Shown here in pieces: positions 24,628 through 34,207 of a DNA stretch of 64,000 nt. A program made the translations under genes and the position numbers. The notes under the pieces were generated by a model. It was not told the DNA's origin. It saw only the letters and a program-made list of their open reading frames with translations, and ran no database searches. The stretch is taken from contig CAZNWJ010000012.1 of assembly GCA_964576925.1 (NCBI GenBank), positions 1-64,000 on the forward strand, written 5' to 3'. How positions within the stretch are numbered: position 1 is the first letter of the stretch; each line of letters begins with the position of its first letter. This stretch comes from JADJGC01 sp964576925. GTDB lineage: Bacteria; Zixibacteria; MSB-5A5; CAIYYT01.

Positions 24628-26019
24628 CTACTTCCCTGGCCCGACCATCTTCTCCGGCTTCACCCACTGGTCGAATTGCTCGGCGGTGAGCAGGCCGAGT
24701 TCGATGGCGGTTTCTTTCAGGTTCTTGCCTTCCTTGTGTGCTTTCTTGGCGATCTTGGCGGCATTGTCGTAGCCGATATGCGGATTCAGGGCCGTTACCA
24801 GCATCAGAGAACGCTCCATCAATGACTTGATATTGTCGGTATTCGCGGTAATCCCGACGGCGCAATGCTCGTCAAACGATTCGCAGGCGTCAGCCAAAAG
24901 GCGGATTGACTGCAGCAGGTTGAAGATGATTACCGGCTTGAAGACGTTCAACTCGAAGTTGCCCGAAGCGCCGCCGATGTTGATCGCGACATCGTTGCCC
25001 AGCACCTGCGCGCAGACCATGGTCATCGCTTCCGACTGTGTCGGATTCACCTTGCCCGGCATAATCGAAGAGCCTGGCTCGTTCTCCGGAATTGCGATTT
25101 CGCCCAGGCCGGAACGCGGTCCGGAGGCCAGCCAGCGAACATCGTTGGCGATTTTCATTAGCGAACACGCAAGTGTCTTCATTGCCCCGGAGCATTCGAC
25201 GCAGGCATCGTGCGTAGCAAGCGCCTCAAACTTGTTGGGAGCGGTCACAAACGGCAATTTGGTCAGATCGGCGATCGCCTTGGCCGAGCGCACGGCGAAT
25301 TCAGGATGGGTATTCAATCCCGTGCCGACAGCCGTACCTCCGAGCGCGAGCTCGTACATGCGCGGCAGGCAGGCATTGATACGAGCCAAGCCGTTGGTGA
25401 GCGCCTGCGCATAGCCGGAAAACTCCTGTCCTAAAGTCAACGGGACGGCGTCCATCAGGTGCGTGCGCCCGATCTTGATGATGCCATCGAATTCTCTCGA
25501 TTTCTTCGCCAGCGTGTCGCGCAGACGGGTGACCATGGGGATCAACCGGCGATGGATTTCTTCGACGGCGGCGATGTGCATCGCGGTCGGGAAAGTATCA
25601 TTCGAGGACTGCGCCTTGTTGACATCGTCGTTGGGGTGAATCGGTTTTTTCGACCCGATCACGCCGCCCGCCAGTTCGATCGCGCGGTTGGAGATCACTT
25701 CGTTGGCGTTCATGTTGGTCTGCGTGCCGGAACCGGTTTGCCACACCACCAGTGGAAAGTGCTCATCGAGCTTACCGGAGATTACCTCGTCCGCCGCTTT
25801 GATGATCAGGTCAGCTTTCTCAGCCGGTAGTGTGCCGAGGTCTTTATTGACCATCGCGGCGGCTTTCTTGAGAATGCCGAGCGCGCGGATCAACTCACGC
25901 GGAAAGCGGTCGCCGCCGATTTTGAAATTCATTAATGACCGCGCGGTTTGCGCGCCGTAGTACTTGTCGCTCGGAACCTGGATTTCCCCCATCGTGTCGG
26001 TTTCTATGCGATGACTCAT
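24628..26019 (-). CDS. fumC: Class II fumarate hydratase
   Basis: A 463-residue enzyme of the fumarase/aspartase superfamily that hydrates fumarate to L-malate in the TCA cycle. Signatures are GSGTQTNMNANEVISNRA (near 96), the HP-containing stretch PIHPNDDVNKAQSSNDTFPT and GSSIMPGKVNPTQSE (near 317), the family loop with the catalytic Ser. GGGAGG lies before the ATG. It stands alone between repeats. Aspartase shares the motifs, but length and NP/TQSE details favour fumarase. Confidence 0.93.
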   Translation of the reverse strand: MSHRIETDTMGEIQVPSDKYYGAQTARSLMNFKIGGDRFPRELIRALGILKKAAAMVNKDLGTLPAEKADLIIKAADEVISGKLDEHFPLVVWQTGSGTQTNMNANEVISNRAIELAGGVIGSKKPIHPNDDVNKAQSSNDTFPTAMHIAAVEEIHRRLIPMVTRLRDTLAKKSREFDGIIKIGRTHLMDAVPLTLGQEFSGYAQALTNGLARINACLPRMYELALGGTAVGTGLNTHPEFAVRSAKAIADLTKLPFVTAPNKFEALATHDACVECSGAMKTLACSLMKIANDVRWLASGPRSGLGEIAIPENEPGSSIMPGKVNPTQSEAMTMVCAQVLGNDVAINIGGASGNFELNVFKPVIIFNLLQSIRLLADACESFDEHCAVGITANTDNIKSLMERSLMLVTALNPHIGYDNAAKIAKKAHKEGKNLKETAIELGLLTAEQFDQWVKPEKMVGPGK

Positions 26020-26100
26020 CGATCCTCCCGATAAATAAAGACAATCTGGGAGAGATTATAATCAGTGCGGATTCAAAGGTCAAAGCAGATTGCGTGGGAT

Positions 26101-26345
26101 CGCCTGAGTATCAAGACACCCTCACCCCCAGCCCCTCTCCCAGATTGGAGAGGGGAGACAGGGGTGAGGGCGTACTTCATGCCTCTTAGATTGCTTCGTC
26201 GCGATTAGCGTCGGCGGAATAACTGGAAACTCGTTCGCTCCTCGAAATGACAGCCGCCCGAAAAGAGACTGCTTGAAAATCACGGCAATCTGTGAGTTAA
26301 CGACACAACCCCCTGGCCCCCTTTGTTAAGGGGGAATGACGGATT
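26101..26345. repeat. Cluster of dispersed palindromic repeats
   Basis: Three elements lie in the gene-free stretch 26020-26584. The first is an inverted repeat CCCTCACCCC (26119-26128) with GGGGTGAGGG (26161-26170), enclosing CCCCTCTCC/GGAGAGGGG. The second is an ATTGCTTCGTCGC...TTCGCTCCTCG element (about 26190-26250), a relative of the 1556 array. The third is CCCCCTTTGTTAAGGGGG (about 26317-26334). The rest of the stretch, to guaA, shows nothing I can name. Confidence 0.75.
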
Positions 26346-26584
26346 TTCACAGCGTCTCTGCAGCCGACGGATTCTCAACTGTGAATGAAAGCGGTTTCTA
26401 TTTCGGGAGAATGGGGAGTTAGAACCGTGGGTGTTATTCTGAATTCATCTCACGTTGCCGGCAGGGCGGACAAGTTGCCTCGGTTCTTGATTTCGCGCGA
26501 TGTCTATTGACGAATTCGTGGTCATCAAATCAACAGCGCGAAGTAGTGAACCGACGTCAGACTATTTCACGGTGATCGGAGTGG

Positions 26585-28129
26585 CTATTCCCACTCTATC
26601 GTTGCCGGCGGTTTGGAGGAGATATCGTAAACCACGCGATTAACGCCACGGACATTGTTTATAATCAAATTCGAGGCCTCCCCCAACACATCGTGCGGAA
26701 TCTTCGCCCAGTCCGCGGTCATGCCGTCCAATGAGGTCACCGCCCGTAAGGCAACGGTATATTCGTAAGTCCGCTCATCCCCCATCACGCCGACTGACTT
26801 CACCGGCAGAAGCACCGAAAACGCCTGCCAGATCTCGTCGTAGAGATCACGTTTGCGCAACAGATCGATGAAGACTTTATCAACTTTGCGCAAAATCGCC
26901 AGCCGTTCCGGCGTGATTTCACCGAGAACGCGCACCGCCAATCCCGGCCCCGGGAACGGATGCCGCCACAACAGGTGATGCGGCAGCCCCAGCTTCTCGC
27001 CGATTTCGCGCACTTCGTCCTTGAACAATTCCCGCAGCGGCTCCACCAACTTCAGATGCATTCGCTCCGGCAGTCCGCCGACATTGTGGTGCGACTTGAT
27101 CGTAACCGACGGCCCTTTGAACGACACCGATTCGATCACATCGGGATAAAGCGTTCCCTGCGCCAAATACTTGATATCGCCAAAGTGCTTCGCTTCCGCC
27201 TCAAAAACCTCGATGAAGATGCGGCCAATGATTTTGCGCTTCTGCTCCGGATCGGTTACGCCTGCCAGTTCCTTCAAGAACTGCGGCCCCGCATCGACGC
27301 GTTTAACATGTAGATTCAAGTGTTCGAGGGCGTCGAGTACATCGTTCTCTTCATTCTGCCGCAGCAGACCGTTGTCGACGAAGATCCCGATCAGGTTTCC
27401 GCCGATCGCGCGCGCCAAGAGCAACCCGCAGACCGCCGAATCGACACCGCCGGAAATTCCCAATATGACCTTGTCCTCACCCACCTGCCGCCGAATCTCA
27501 GCCACGGAGCGGTCAATAAACGACTGCATCGTCCAATCGCCCTTTGCGCGACAAATCTCGAACACGAAATTGTGCAGCAGGTGCTTGCCCTGCACCGTAT
27601 GCACGACTTCGGGATGAAATTGGACACAGTAGGTTCGAGCCGAATCGCTTTCCATCGCGGCGATTGCCACGTCGCTGGTCGAAGCCACCACGTCAAATCC
27701 CTTCGGTGGTTTCACGATGGTGTCGCCGTGACTCATCCAAACCGTCGATTGCTCAACGCTTCCCTTGAACAACGTCGAGTTGAGATCGGCCTTCACCGTT
27801 GCCCGTCCATATTCGCGTGATTCGCTCTTGCGCAAATCGCCGCCATTGATCTTGGCGATCAATTGCATGCCGTAGCAAATACCCAGTATCGGCGTTCCCA
27901 TCTCCAGGAATCGCCGGTCCACATCGGGAGAATCCGGATCAAGCACCGAAGCCGGTCCGCCGGAGAGGATAACGCCGATGATGTTTTCGCCGTCAAAGCG
28001 CTCAAACGGCGTTGTGCAGGGATGAATCTCGCAGAACACATGCATCTCGCGGACGCGGCGGGCGATCAGTTGCGTGAATTGCGAACCGAAGTCAAGTATC
28101 AGGATCATTTCGCTGCCGCGTGCCGTCAT
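26585..28129 (-). CDS. guaA: GMP synthase (glutamine-hydrolysing)
   Basis: A 514-residue two-part enzyme that converts XMP to GMP. The N-terminal class I amidotransferase has GICYGMQLIA (catalytic Cys) and QFHPEVVHT; the ATP-pyrophosphatase part has GISGGVDSAVCGLLLARAI and the C-terminal dimer domain ends PPATIEWE. The start ATG 28129 overlaps the nadB stop (ATGA) and has GAGGAG upstream, so I prefer it to the longer frame at 28168. Confidence 0.95.
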   Translation of the reverse strand: MTARGSEMILILDFGSQFTQLIARRVREMHVFCEIHPCTTPFERFDGENIIGVILSGGPASVLDPDSPDVDRRFLEMGTPILGICYGMQLIAKINGGDLRKSESREYGRATVKADLNSTLFKGSVEQSTVWMSHGDTIVKPPKGFDVVASTSDVAIAAMESDSARTYCVQFHPEVVHTVQGKHLLHNFVFEICRAKGDWTMQSFIDRSVAEIRRQVGEDKVILGISGGVDSAVCGLLLARAIGGNLIGIFVDNGLLRQNEENDVLDALEHLNLHVKRVDAGPQFLKELAGVTDPEQKRKIIGRIFIEVFEAEAKHFGDIKYLAQGTLYPDVIESVSFKGPSVTIKSHHNVGGLPERMHLKLVEPLRELFKDEVREIGEKLGLPHHLLWRHPFPGPGLAVRVLGEITPERLAILRKVDKVFIDLLRKRDLYDEIWQAFSVLLPVKSVGVMGDERTYEYTVALRAVTSLDGMTADWAKIPHDVLGEASNLIINNVRGVNRVVYDISSKPPATIEWE

Positions 28130-29784
28130 TGCCAGTTCTCCTCTTTCCTGACCAATTCCCGCTTCCAATCGGCGTCATCGGTATCGGGGTGGTCGATGTT
28201 GTAATGCAGTCCGCGCGATTCTTTGCGTTCAATCGCGAAGTCGATGATCAGGCGCGCCACGGTCGCCAGGTTGCGCAGTTCAATCGCCTCATAGCTCCAG
28301 GCGCGCGTCATGAAGTAGTCCTCAATGTCTTTTACGAGAATATTGACGCGTTCGCGGGCGCGCTTCAAGCGATAATCCGAGCGCACGACACCCACGTAGT
28401 CCCACATCAGGTTCAGAAGCTCGTTGCGGTCGTGCAGCAACAAGACCCGCTCACGGCGTTTGAGGCGCTCACCAACGCCGTTCTTTGGGCGGGTCTGAAT
28501 GCTGTCGTCCATGAAGGCGCTGATATCCTCGACCTGGGCTACTTGTGCCGCCAGGTCGGCGCAGGCGACGGCCTCGAGCAGCGAGTTCGAGGCCAGGCGA
28601 TTTGCGCCATGCATACCCGTCATCGCCACCTCACCGCAGGCAAAGAGATTCTTGATGTCGGTTCGACCTTCCAGATCGGTACACACGCCGCCGCACATGT
28701 AGTGCGCCGCCGGCACCACCGGAATGCGTTCCTTAGTGATGTCGATTCCGTTCTTATTGCAGTTGTAATAGATGTTGGGAAATCGCTTTAGAATCGTCTC
28801 GTGGCCGAGATGCGTGACGTCGAGGTAGACGCAGGGATCACCGGAGGCTTTCAATTCCGAGTCAATCGCGCGCGCCACGACATCGCGCGGAGCCAGTTCC
28901 GCCGACTCGTGATACTTGTGCATAAACCGCACGCCGCCAGCCGTAAGCAGAATTCCGCCTTCGCCGCGCACCGCTTCGGAAATCAAGAACGAGGACCCGC
29001 CCGGAAGATAAAGCGTCGTCGGGTGGAACTGAATAAACTCCATATTCGATACTGCTGCACCTGCGCGATAAGCCATCGCCACGCCGTCGCCGGTGGCAAT
29101 CGGAGGATTCGAAGTGTGCTTATAGACCACCCCCGCTCCGCCGGTGGCAAGCATGACGCAGCCGGCATAGAAATACTTCGCGTGCAGCTCCCGGCTGTCG
29201 AGGCAGATTGCACCGATGCACTGCTTGCCCGATTCGGTCTTTACGGTAATCAAGTCCACCGCGATTTGATTCTCGAAGATCTGCACGTTACCGGTGTCGT
29301 GGATAGCGCGCAGCAGCGCCTTCTCGATTTCGCGTCCCGTGGCATCGGCGGCGTGCACGACGCGGCGTGCCGAGTGTCCGCCTTCGCGAGACAGGTGCAG
29401 ATGCTCTTCCGACGGCGAGACTTCATCGTGGCTGAACTGCACACCGATACTGATCAGTTCCTGAATGCATTTCGGACCCGCTTTGACAATCCGCTCAACG
29501 ACGTCGCGCCGCGACAACCCGGCGCCGGCGTTAAGCGTATCGGCGACGTGCGCCTCAAAACTGTCGGCCGGAGAGATCACGGCAGCTATTCCCCCCTGCG
29601 CGTAGTTGGTGTTGGAGTCCATCTTGCGCTTCTTGGTGACTACCGCAACCGTCCCCTTGCCTGCCACTTTGAGCGCGTAGGAAAGTCCGGCAATACCGGA
29701 ACCGATAACTAAGAAATCAAACTTGAGCAGAAACGCACCTCGCCACGATGCCCCAGAATATATCAGATCGCTCCGCAAACTCAA
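28126..29784 (-). CDS. nadB: L-aspartate oxidase
   Basis: A flavoprotein that oxidises L-aspartate to iminoaspartate, the first step of NAD synthesis. FAD motif GSGIAGLSYAL follows the conserved start KFDFLVI; NYAQGGIAAV, the HAADATGREIE region and QFHPTTLY are typical, with a helical C-terminal domain as in NadB and fumarate reductase. The start is unclear: the full frame opens with TTG at 29784 inside lpxK, while homology would start near 29730 where only CTG is available behind a GAGGTG site. nadA and nadC are not in the window. The TNYAQGGIA motif favours NadB over a succinate dehydrogenase flavoprotein. Confidence 0.92.
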   Translation of the reverse strand: MSLRSDLIYSGASWRGAFLLKFDFLVIGSGIAGLSYALKVAGKGTVAVVTKKRKMDSNTNYAQGGIAAVISPADSFEAHVADTLNAGAGLSRRDVVERIVKAGPKCIQELISIGVQFSHDEVSPSEEHLHLSREGGHSARRVVHAADATGREIEKALLRAIHDTGNVQIFENQIAVDLITVKTESGKQCIGAICLDSRELHAKYFYAGCVMLATGGAGVVYKHTSNPPIATGDGVAMAYRAGAAVSNMEFIQFHPTTLYLPGGSSFLISEAVRGEGGILLTAGGVRFMHKYHESAELAPRDVVARAIDSELKASGDPCVYLDVTHLGHETILKRFPNIYYNCNKNGIDITKERIPVVPAAHYMCGGVCTDLEGRTDIKNLFACGEVAMTGMHGANRLASNSLLEAVACADLAAQVAQVEDISAFMDDSIQTRPKNGVGERLKRRERVLLLHDRNELLNLMWDYVGVVRSDYRLKRARERVNILVKDIEDYFMTRAWSYEAIELRNLATVARLIIDFAIERKESRGLHYNIDHPDTDDADWKRELVRKEENWQ

Positions 29785-30814
29785 GGCCGATTTCGACCAC
29801 CCCGCACTCTCCCGGCCTAAAAGCTTCAGCAGGCAATCTGGCAGCGTCTTTTTCCGTCATCAGCAGCAGGTCGATCTTCTTGTCCGTCAACATCGAGCGA
29901 AGCACTTCAGTTTGACTTCCAGTGAACGGATGATGATCTGGAAAGATCGAATGGCCGAAAATTCCTCCCCCGGAGAAGTGTACCAGGCTCGAGAATGCGT
30001 ACGGATTACCGATTCCGGAGAACAACCAGAGCCGCTTTGACTCCCAGACTACTGGTTGCCGGGTAACGAAGTCTGAGACAGATGCGATTTGAGTCCTGAG
30101 TCTGAAGATTGACTCCTTCGCGACGAAAGACTCGATGCGCCTTTGCAGCTTCTGCAGTAAATCCAGGGGCACATCCTCAGTTCTCGTCAGCAAAACAACG
30201 TCCGCAAAGCGAAGCGCTGAGATCGGTTCGCGCAGCGGCCCGGATGGAAGCAGCATCCCATTGCCAAACTCCGCTCCCGCGTCAATCGCAACAATATCCA
30301 GATCACGCTTGAGCCGAAGATGCTGAAAACCGTCATCGAGGATCAGGCAGTCAACGCCGTAGTCGCTGACTAACCGCCGGGCATTTGCAGAACGATCCCG
30401 GCCTACGCCAAAGATACATCGGGGCAACTTGGCTGCCATCATCGCAACTTCGTCCCCTACTTTATCGAGATTGGCTTGAGTTGCTGTCTCGGCCTCAAAG
30501 ACGATTCCGCGCGACTCTGCCTTCGAACGATAGCCGCGCGACAAGATGCCTACTCGCTTCCCCTGCGCAGTCAGCGCTTCCGCGATCATCATCACGATCG
30601 GCGTCTTGCCTGTACCGCCGGTCGTCAAATTTCCAATCGAGATAGTGGGGCACTCCGGCGCCGCACCTTTCAGCGATCCGGCTCGATACGAGCTTCGACG
30701 CACCTTGACCACGAGTCCATATATCAGTGACACCGGCCACAGCAACAGGCGTACCAGACTCAGATCGAGACGCCGTCTCGTACCATAGTGCAAGCGCCGA
30801 ATAAATTCACTCAT
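29717..30814 (-). CDS. lpxK: Tetraacyldisaccharide 4'-kinase (lipid A)
   Basis: A 365-residue inner-membrane kinase that puts the 4'-phosphate on the lipid A disaccharide. Walker A is GNLTTGGTGKTP (near 51-62), followed by ILSRGYRSK, VGDEVAMMA and the DDGFQHLRLKRDLDIVAID stretch, all typical of LpxK. The N-terminus is a likely membrane-binding helix. It follows waaA after 2 bases and its end overlaps the probable nadB start. Confidence 0.95.
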   Translation of the reverse strand: MSEFIRRLHYGTRRRLDLSLVRLLLWPVSLIYGLVVKVRRSSYRAGSLKGAAPECPTISIGNLTTGGTGKTPIVMMIAEALTAQGKRVGILSRGYRSKAESRGIVFEAETATQANLDKVGDEVAMMAAKLPRCIFGVGRDRSANARRLVSDYGVDCLILDDGFQHLRLKRDLDIVAIDAGAEFGNGMLLPSGPLREPISALRFADVVLLTRTEDVPLDLLQKLQRRIESFVAKESIFRLRTQIASVSDFVTRQPVVWESKRLWLFSGIGNPYAFSSLVHFSGGGIFGHSIFPDHHPFTGSQTEVLRSMLTDKKIDLLLMTEKDAARLPAEAFRPGECGVVEIGLEFAERSDIFWGIVARCVSAQV

Positions 30815-30816
30815 GA

Positions 30817-32076
30817 TCAGTTCTCGGTGATCGCCAGGATCTTCGAGACGTACTCGTCAAGCACGTGCGAACTGCGCGTTCGCAATTGCTCGGCGCGTTG
30901 CCCGTATTCGCTGCGAAGCTGGCCGTTACTGAGAAGCTCCGCGATCCTGCCCGCAAGATCCTCACTGCCGTCCACCACATATCCCATGGCGTGCTCCTGC
31001 AACAACTCGTGCCCACGGTGCTGCTGAAAATAGTGCGGACCGTAGAGCACCGGACACCCCGCCAGTGCCGGCTCCAACAGATTGTGCCCGCCGATCTCTG
31101 CGAAGGTCCCGCCCACGACCGCGATCGTCGCTCGATGGTACAGGGCATTCAACAGACCAATCGCGTCGACAACGAGCATCTCGTCTGAGGCCTCAAGTTC
31201 GTTTGCAGACCACAATCTCGTCGAAAACCCTGATGTCGAGGTCACACCCAGTACCTCGTTCAATCGTTCCAAATGTCGCGGTACGATTACCAATCGAAGG
31301 TCGCTAAACTGCGTGCGCAGAGCCCTGAAAGCCTCGATGAGGATCAATTCCTCACCAGGCCGCGTCGAACCTCCCACGATCAGTCGCCTGCCCGACCACG
31401 CGCGCAATCCCTGGTCTACTTCGGACTGCAACTTCGCATCCGGCGCAACATAATCTTCCTTAATCGAACCGACGGCCTCCACAATCTCGGCAGGTGCACC
31501 AAGCGCGATGATACGCTCGGCATCAAGCGGACTCTGCATCCACAATCCGCGGCAACGCTTAAGAAGCGGCGCAAACACCGACTTGAGCCCCTGGTAGCGG
31601 CCAAAGGACTTCTCGGAGATTCGACCCGACACTTGCACCACCGGCAATCCCAGCTGATGCGCACCGGCCATCAATGTTGGCCATAACTCCGTTTCGATTA
31701 GGATCACCGCGCGCGGCTTGAAGTGCGCCAGATAGCGATTCGTAGCCAGCGAGATGTCAAACGGGTGGTAGCAGACAAAATCGGGCCGCTCCGCAGTGCT
31801 CTCGGCGTGTCGTTTCCCCGTGGGAGTCGTGACTGTCAGGAGCACGCTCGCCCCCGATCGCGCCTTGAGCCGTGCTGCAAGCTTAAGGGCAATGACAACT
31901 TCGCCTACCGACGAGGCCACGAGCCAGTGAGGAGCCCCTTTCTCCGGACTGAGATTCGGTAATCCGAATCCGAGTCGTTCTTCGTCCTTGGAGCGAGCGA
32001 ACACCCCCCTGAGCAGCGCAACCAGTGCCAAGGGCGCGGCATAGGCCCAGGTGAAGCACATGTAGAGGAATCTCAT
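30817..32076 (-). CDS. waaA: 3-deoxy-D-manno-octulosonic acid (Kdo) transferase
   Basis: A 419-residue GT-B glycosyltransferase that adds Kdo to lipid IVA. An N-terminal membrane helix precedes the typical WLVASSVGEVVIALKLAARL; TTPTGKRHA, IETELWPTLM and the donor-site AEIGGHNLLEPALAGCPVL follow. The ATG at 32076 overlaps the lpxB stop (ATGA), which sets the start well inside a longer open frame. It may add one or more Kdo units; sequence does not tell. Confidence 0.95.
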   Translation of the reverse strand: MRFLYMCFTWAYAAPLALVALLRGVFARSKDEERLGFGLPNLSPEKGAPHWLVASSVGEVVIALKLAARLKARSGASVLLTVTTPTGKRHAESTAERPDFVCYHPFDISLATNRYLAHFKPRAVILIETELWPTLMAGAHQLGLPVVQVSGRISEKSFGRYQGLKSVFAPLLKRCRGLWMQSPLDAERIIALGAPAEIVEAVGSIKEDYVAPDAKLQSEVDQGLRAWSGRRLIVGGSTRPGEELILIEAFRALRTQFSDLRLVIVPRHLERLNEVLGVTSTSGFSTRLWSANELEASDEMLVVDAIGLLNALYHRATIAVVGGTFAEIGGHNLLEPALAGCPVLYGPHYFQQHRGHELLQEHAMGYVVDGSEDLAGRIAELLSNGQLRSEYGQRAEQLRTRSSHVLDEYVSKILAITEN

Positions 32077-33206
32077 GACAGCACGGCCTCGGCTATCAAC
32101 TGGGCCGCGCGCGCGCTGGCGCCCGGTGCTCCCAGTCGTTCGCGCACTCCGGCGAGCCCGGATGCGATTTGCGCTTCTTCGGCGGGATTGCCGATGACCC
32201 GTCGGCAGAATGCGGCGAGGTTTGCTGCCGTCATCTGGTGCTGAATATACTCCGGCACGACCGTCTTTCCTGCGACGATGTTTACCAGCCCGACATTGGA
32301 CAACCGGATCACGCGCCTGGCAATCTGGTACGTTACCCAGCCGGTTCTGTACACCACGCAAAACGGCCGCCCGCACAGCGCGGCCTCCAGCGTCGCCGTC
32401 CCCGACGACACGATCGATACGGTTGCCGAAGCCAGCATCTCGTAGCGCTCCGTCTCGACTCGGAGCGGCTTAACACCTGTCAATTCTTCAGGCAGCGTGT
32501 ATAGCTCTGAACGCAACTCCCTTCGCACGGCGGTCGCAGCCACGAGCGTGGGATACTCTCCCTGAAGCTGCTTGATTGCCTCCAGCATGATCGGATAGTG
32601 CTTTGACACTTCAGTCTCGCGCGATCCCGGCAACAGCGCAATGACCGGCACGTTCGAACCGATCCCGTGAGCTGTCCGAAACTTCCCCGATTCCGTCGTT
32701 GTCTCAATATGATCGAGCAGCGGATGCCCGACAAATTCGCAGCGAACGCGCGCCGGATCAAACAGCTCTTTCTCAAACGGCAATATCGAGAGGAGCAGGT
32801 CGACGCGCTCTTCGATTTTTTTGATCCGTCCCGGCTTCCAGGCCCACACCTGCGGCACGATGTAGTAGACTACCGGGATCGAACGCCGCTTCAATTCCTC
32901 GGCAAGCCGGAGATTCAGTCCTGGATAATCGACCAGGATTGCGCAGTCGGGTCGTTCACGCTCTATCGCAGCCACGCAGTCATGGAATACCCGGCGAAAA
33001 TGCGGCAGTCGTTTGGCTACTTCCCAGAACCCGGCGACGGCCAGGTCACGCAAGTCGTAGATCAGCTCGACGCCGCGTGCCCGCAGCAATTCGCCGCCGA
33101 GGCCGAATAATCTGCATCCGGGAATGATCTTGTTGAGTTCGTCGATCAACGCGGCGGCATGAAGATCGCCTGAGGCTTCCCCTGCGGCTATGAAGATCCT
33201 TTTCAT
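32073..33206 (-). CDS. lpxB: Lipid-A-disaccharide synthase
   Basis: A 377-residue GT19 glycosyltransferase that joins UDP-2,3-diacylglucosamine and lipid X. Signatures are the start IFIAAGEASGDLHAAALI, VDYPGLNLRLAE, YYIVPQVWAWKPGRIKKI and LLPGSRETEV, with SSGTATLEAAL near the donor site. It overlaps both neighbours by 4 bases, placing it firmly in the lipid A operon. Confidence 0.96.
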   Translation of the reverse strand: MKRIFIAAGEASGDLHAAALIDELNKIIPGCRLFGLGGELLRARGVELIYDLRDLAVAGFWEVAKRLPHFRRVFHDCVAAIERERPDCAILVDYPGLNLRLAEELKRRSIPVVYYIVPQVWAWKPGRIKKIEERVDLLLSILPFEKELFDPARVRCEFVGHPLLDHIETTTESGKFRTAHGIGSNVPVIALLPGSRETEVSKHYPIMLEAIKQLQGEYPTLVAATAVRRELRSELYTLPEELTGVKPLRVETERYEMLASATVSIVSSGTATLEAALCGRPFCVVYRTGWVTYQIARRVIRLSNVGLVNIVAGKTVVPEYIQHQMTAANLAAFCRRVIGNPAEEAQIASGLAGVRERLGAPGASARAAQLIAEAVLS

Positions 33207-34201
33207 GAAAAGACGCGGTTCAGGTGTTCCAGCGCTGTCGCTTCGATCTGTTTCGCCAGTTTCAGCGCCGCCGTTGCTTCAGGGCCGCCAATTCGCACCG
33301 GCTGGTCACCCAGAACCGAATCTACAAACGAAGAAATCTCCGCCGTCAGCATGTCGTAGTCGCCGTAGGTCAGTTGCCGGAAGAGAATCCGCCGCCCGGT
33401 CGGCTCGTGCTGGAGCATCGGGAAATATCCTTCGCGCGGTACTGCCTCGTTGAGTGGCGCCAGCACGAAGTGTTCGCCCGACTTCTTTAGCATATCAACC
33501 GAAAGATAGTTGTCTTTGGCAAAGAACCGCAGCTTGCGCATCTTTTGCACGGAAATTCGCGAGGCCGTCAAGTTCGCCACCGTGCCGTTTTCGAATTCGA
33601 TCCGGGCATTCGCGATATCCGGCATCTCGCTAATGACTGCGACGGCCGAGGCGCGCACCTCCTTGACCGGCGATTGCACGACGCTCAGGATCAGGTCAAG
33701 ATCGTGAATCATCAGCTCGAGGATCACCGCCACGCCCAGTCCGCGCGCGCTAAACTGCGAGAGCCGGTGCCCCTCGACAAAGCGGGGCTTTTCGGCGAGC
33801 GCACCAAATGCTGCTGCCGCCGGATTAAATCGCTCGATGTGACCGACCTGGAGTTTGAGCCGAAGACTCTCCGCCAATGCCGTCATCTCCTCGGCTTCGG
33901 CAACCGTCGCCGCGATCGGCTTCTCGACCAAAACATGCTTGCCCGCTCGCAGCGCGCGCAGAGTCTCCTGGTGGTGCACCTCAGTCGGTACCACGATCGA
34001 GACGGCGTCGACCCGATCCAACAATTGCTCGATCGACGTGCAGGCGAGGCAGCCGTTCTGTTCCGCAGTAGCGTTGGTCTTGTCGGGGAGGATGTCGAAG
34101 ACGCCGGTCAGTTCAGCGCGCGGCACGGCACGCAGCTTTTCAGCGTGGAATCGGCCAAGGTGGCCACATCCGACAACGCCGTACCTGAGTTTCCCGGCCA
34201 T
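33203..34201 (-). CDS. Gfo/Idh/MocA family oxidoreductase in the lipid A operon
   Basis: A 332-residue NAD(P)-dependent sugar oxidoreductase: Rossmann start YGVVGCGHLGRFHAEKL (near 6-22), VLVEKPIA (the EKP catalytic Lys motif, near 91-98) and a C-terminal alpha/beta domain with HDLDLILSV. It lies between lpxA (6 bases) and lpxB (4-base overlap). In some bacteria GnnA, a member of this family, oxidises UDP-GlcNAc at C3 so that GnnB can aminate it to build amide-linked lipid A. No gnnB-like aminotransferase is near, so another sugar nucleotide role is possible. The position suggests a lipid A precursor as substrate. Confidence 0.85.
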   Translation of the reverse strand: MAGKLRYGVVGCGHLGRFHAEKLRAVPRAELTGVFDILPDKTNATAEQNGCLACTSIEQLLDRVDAVSIVVPTEVHHQETLRALRAGKHVLVEKPIAATVAEAEEMTALAESLRLKLQVGHIERFNPAAAAFGALAEKPRFVEGHRLSQFSARGLGVAVILELMIHDLDLILSVVQSPVKEVRASAVAVISEMPDIANARIEFENGTVANLTASRISVQKMRKLRFFAKDNYLSVDMLKKSGEHFVLAPLNEAVPREGYFPMLQHEPTGRRILFRQLTYGDYDMLTAEISSFVDSVLGDQPVRIGGPEATAALKLAKQIEATALEHLNRVFS

Positions 34202-34207
34202 GCCTGC

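Noticed and set aside
30817..32376. Longer version of waaA to 32376
   Set aside because: The extra 100 residues are Arg-rich out-of-frame lpxB sequence; ATG 32076 with the ATGA overlap is the natural start.
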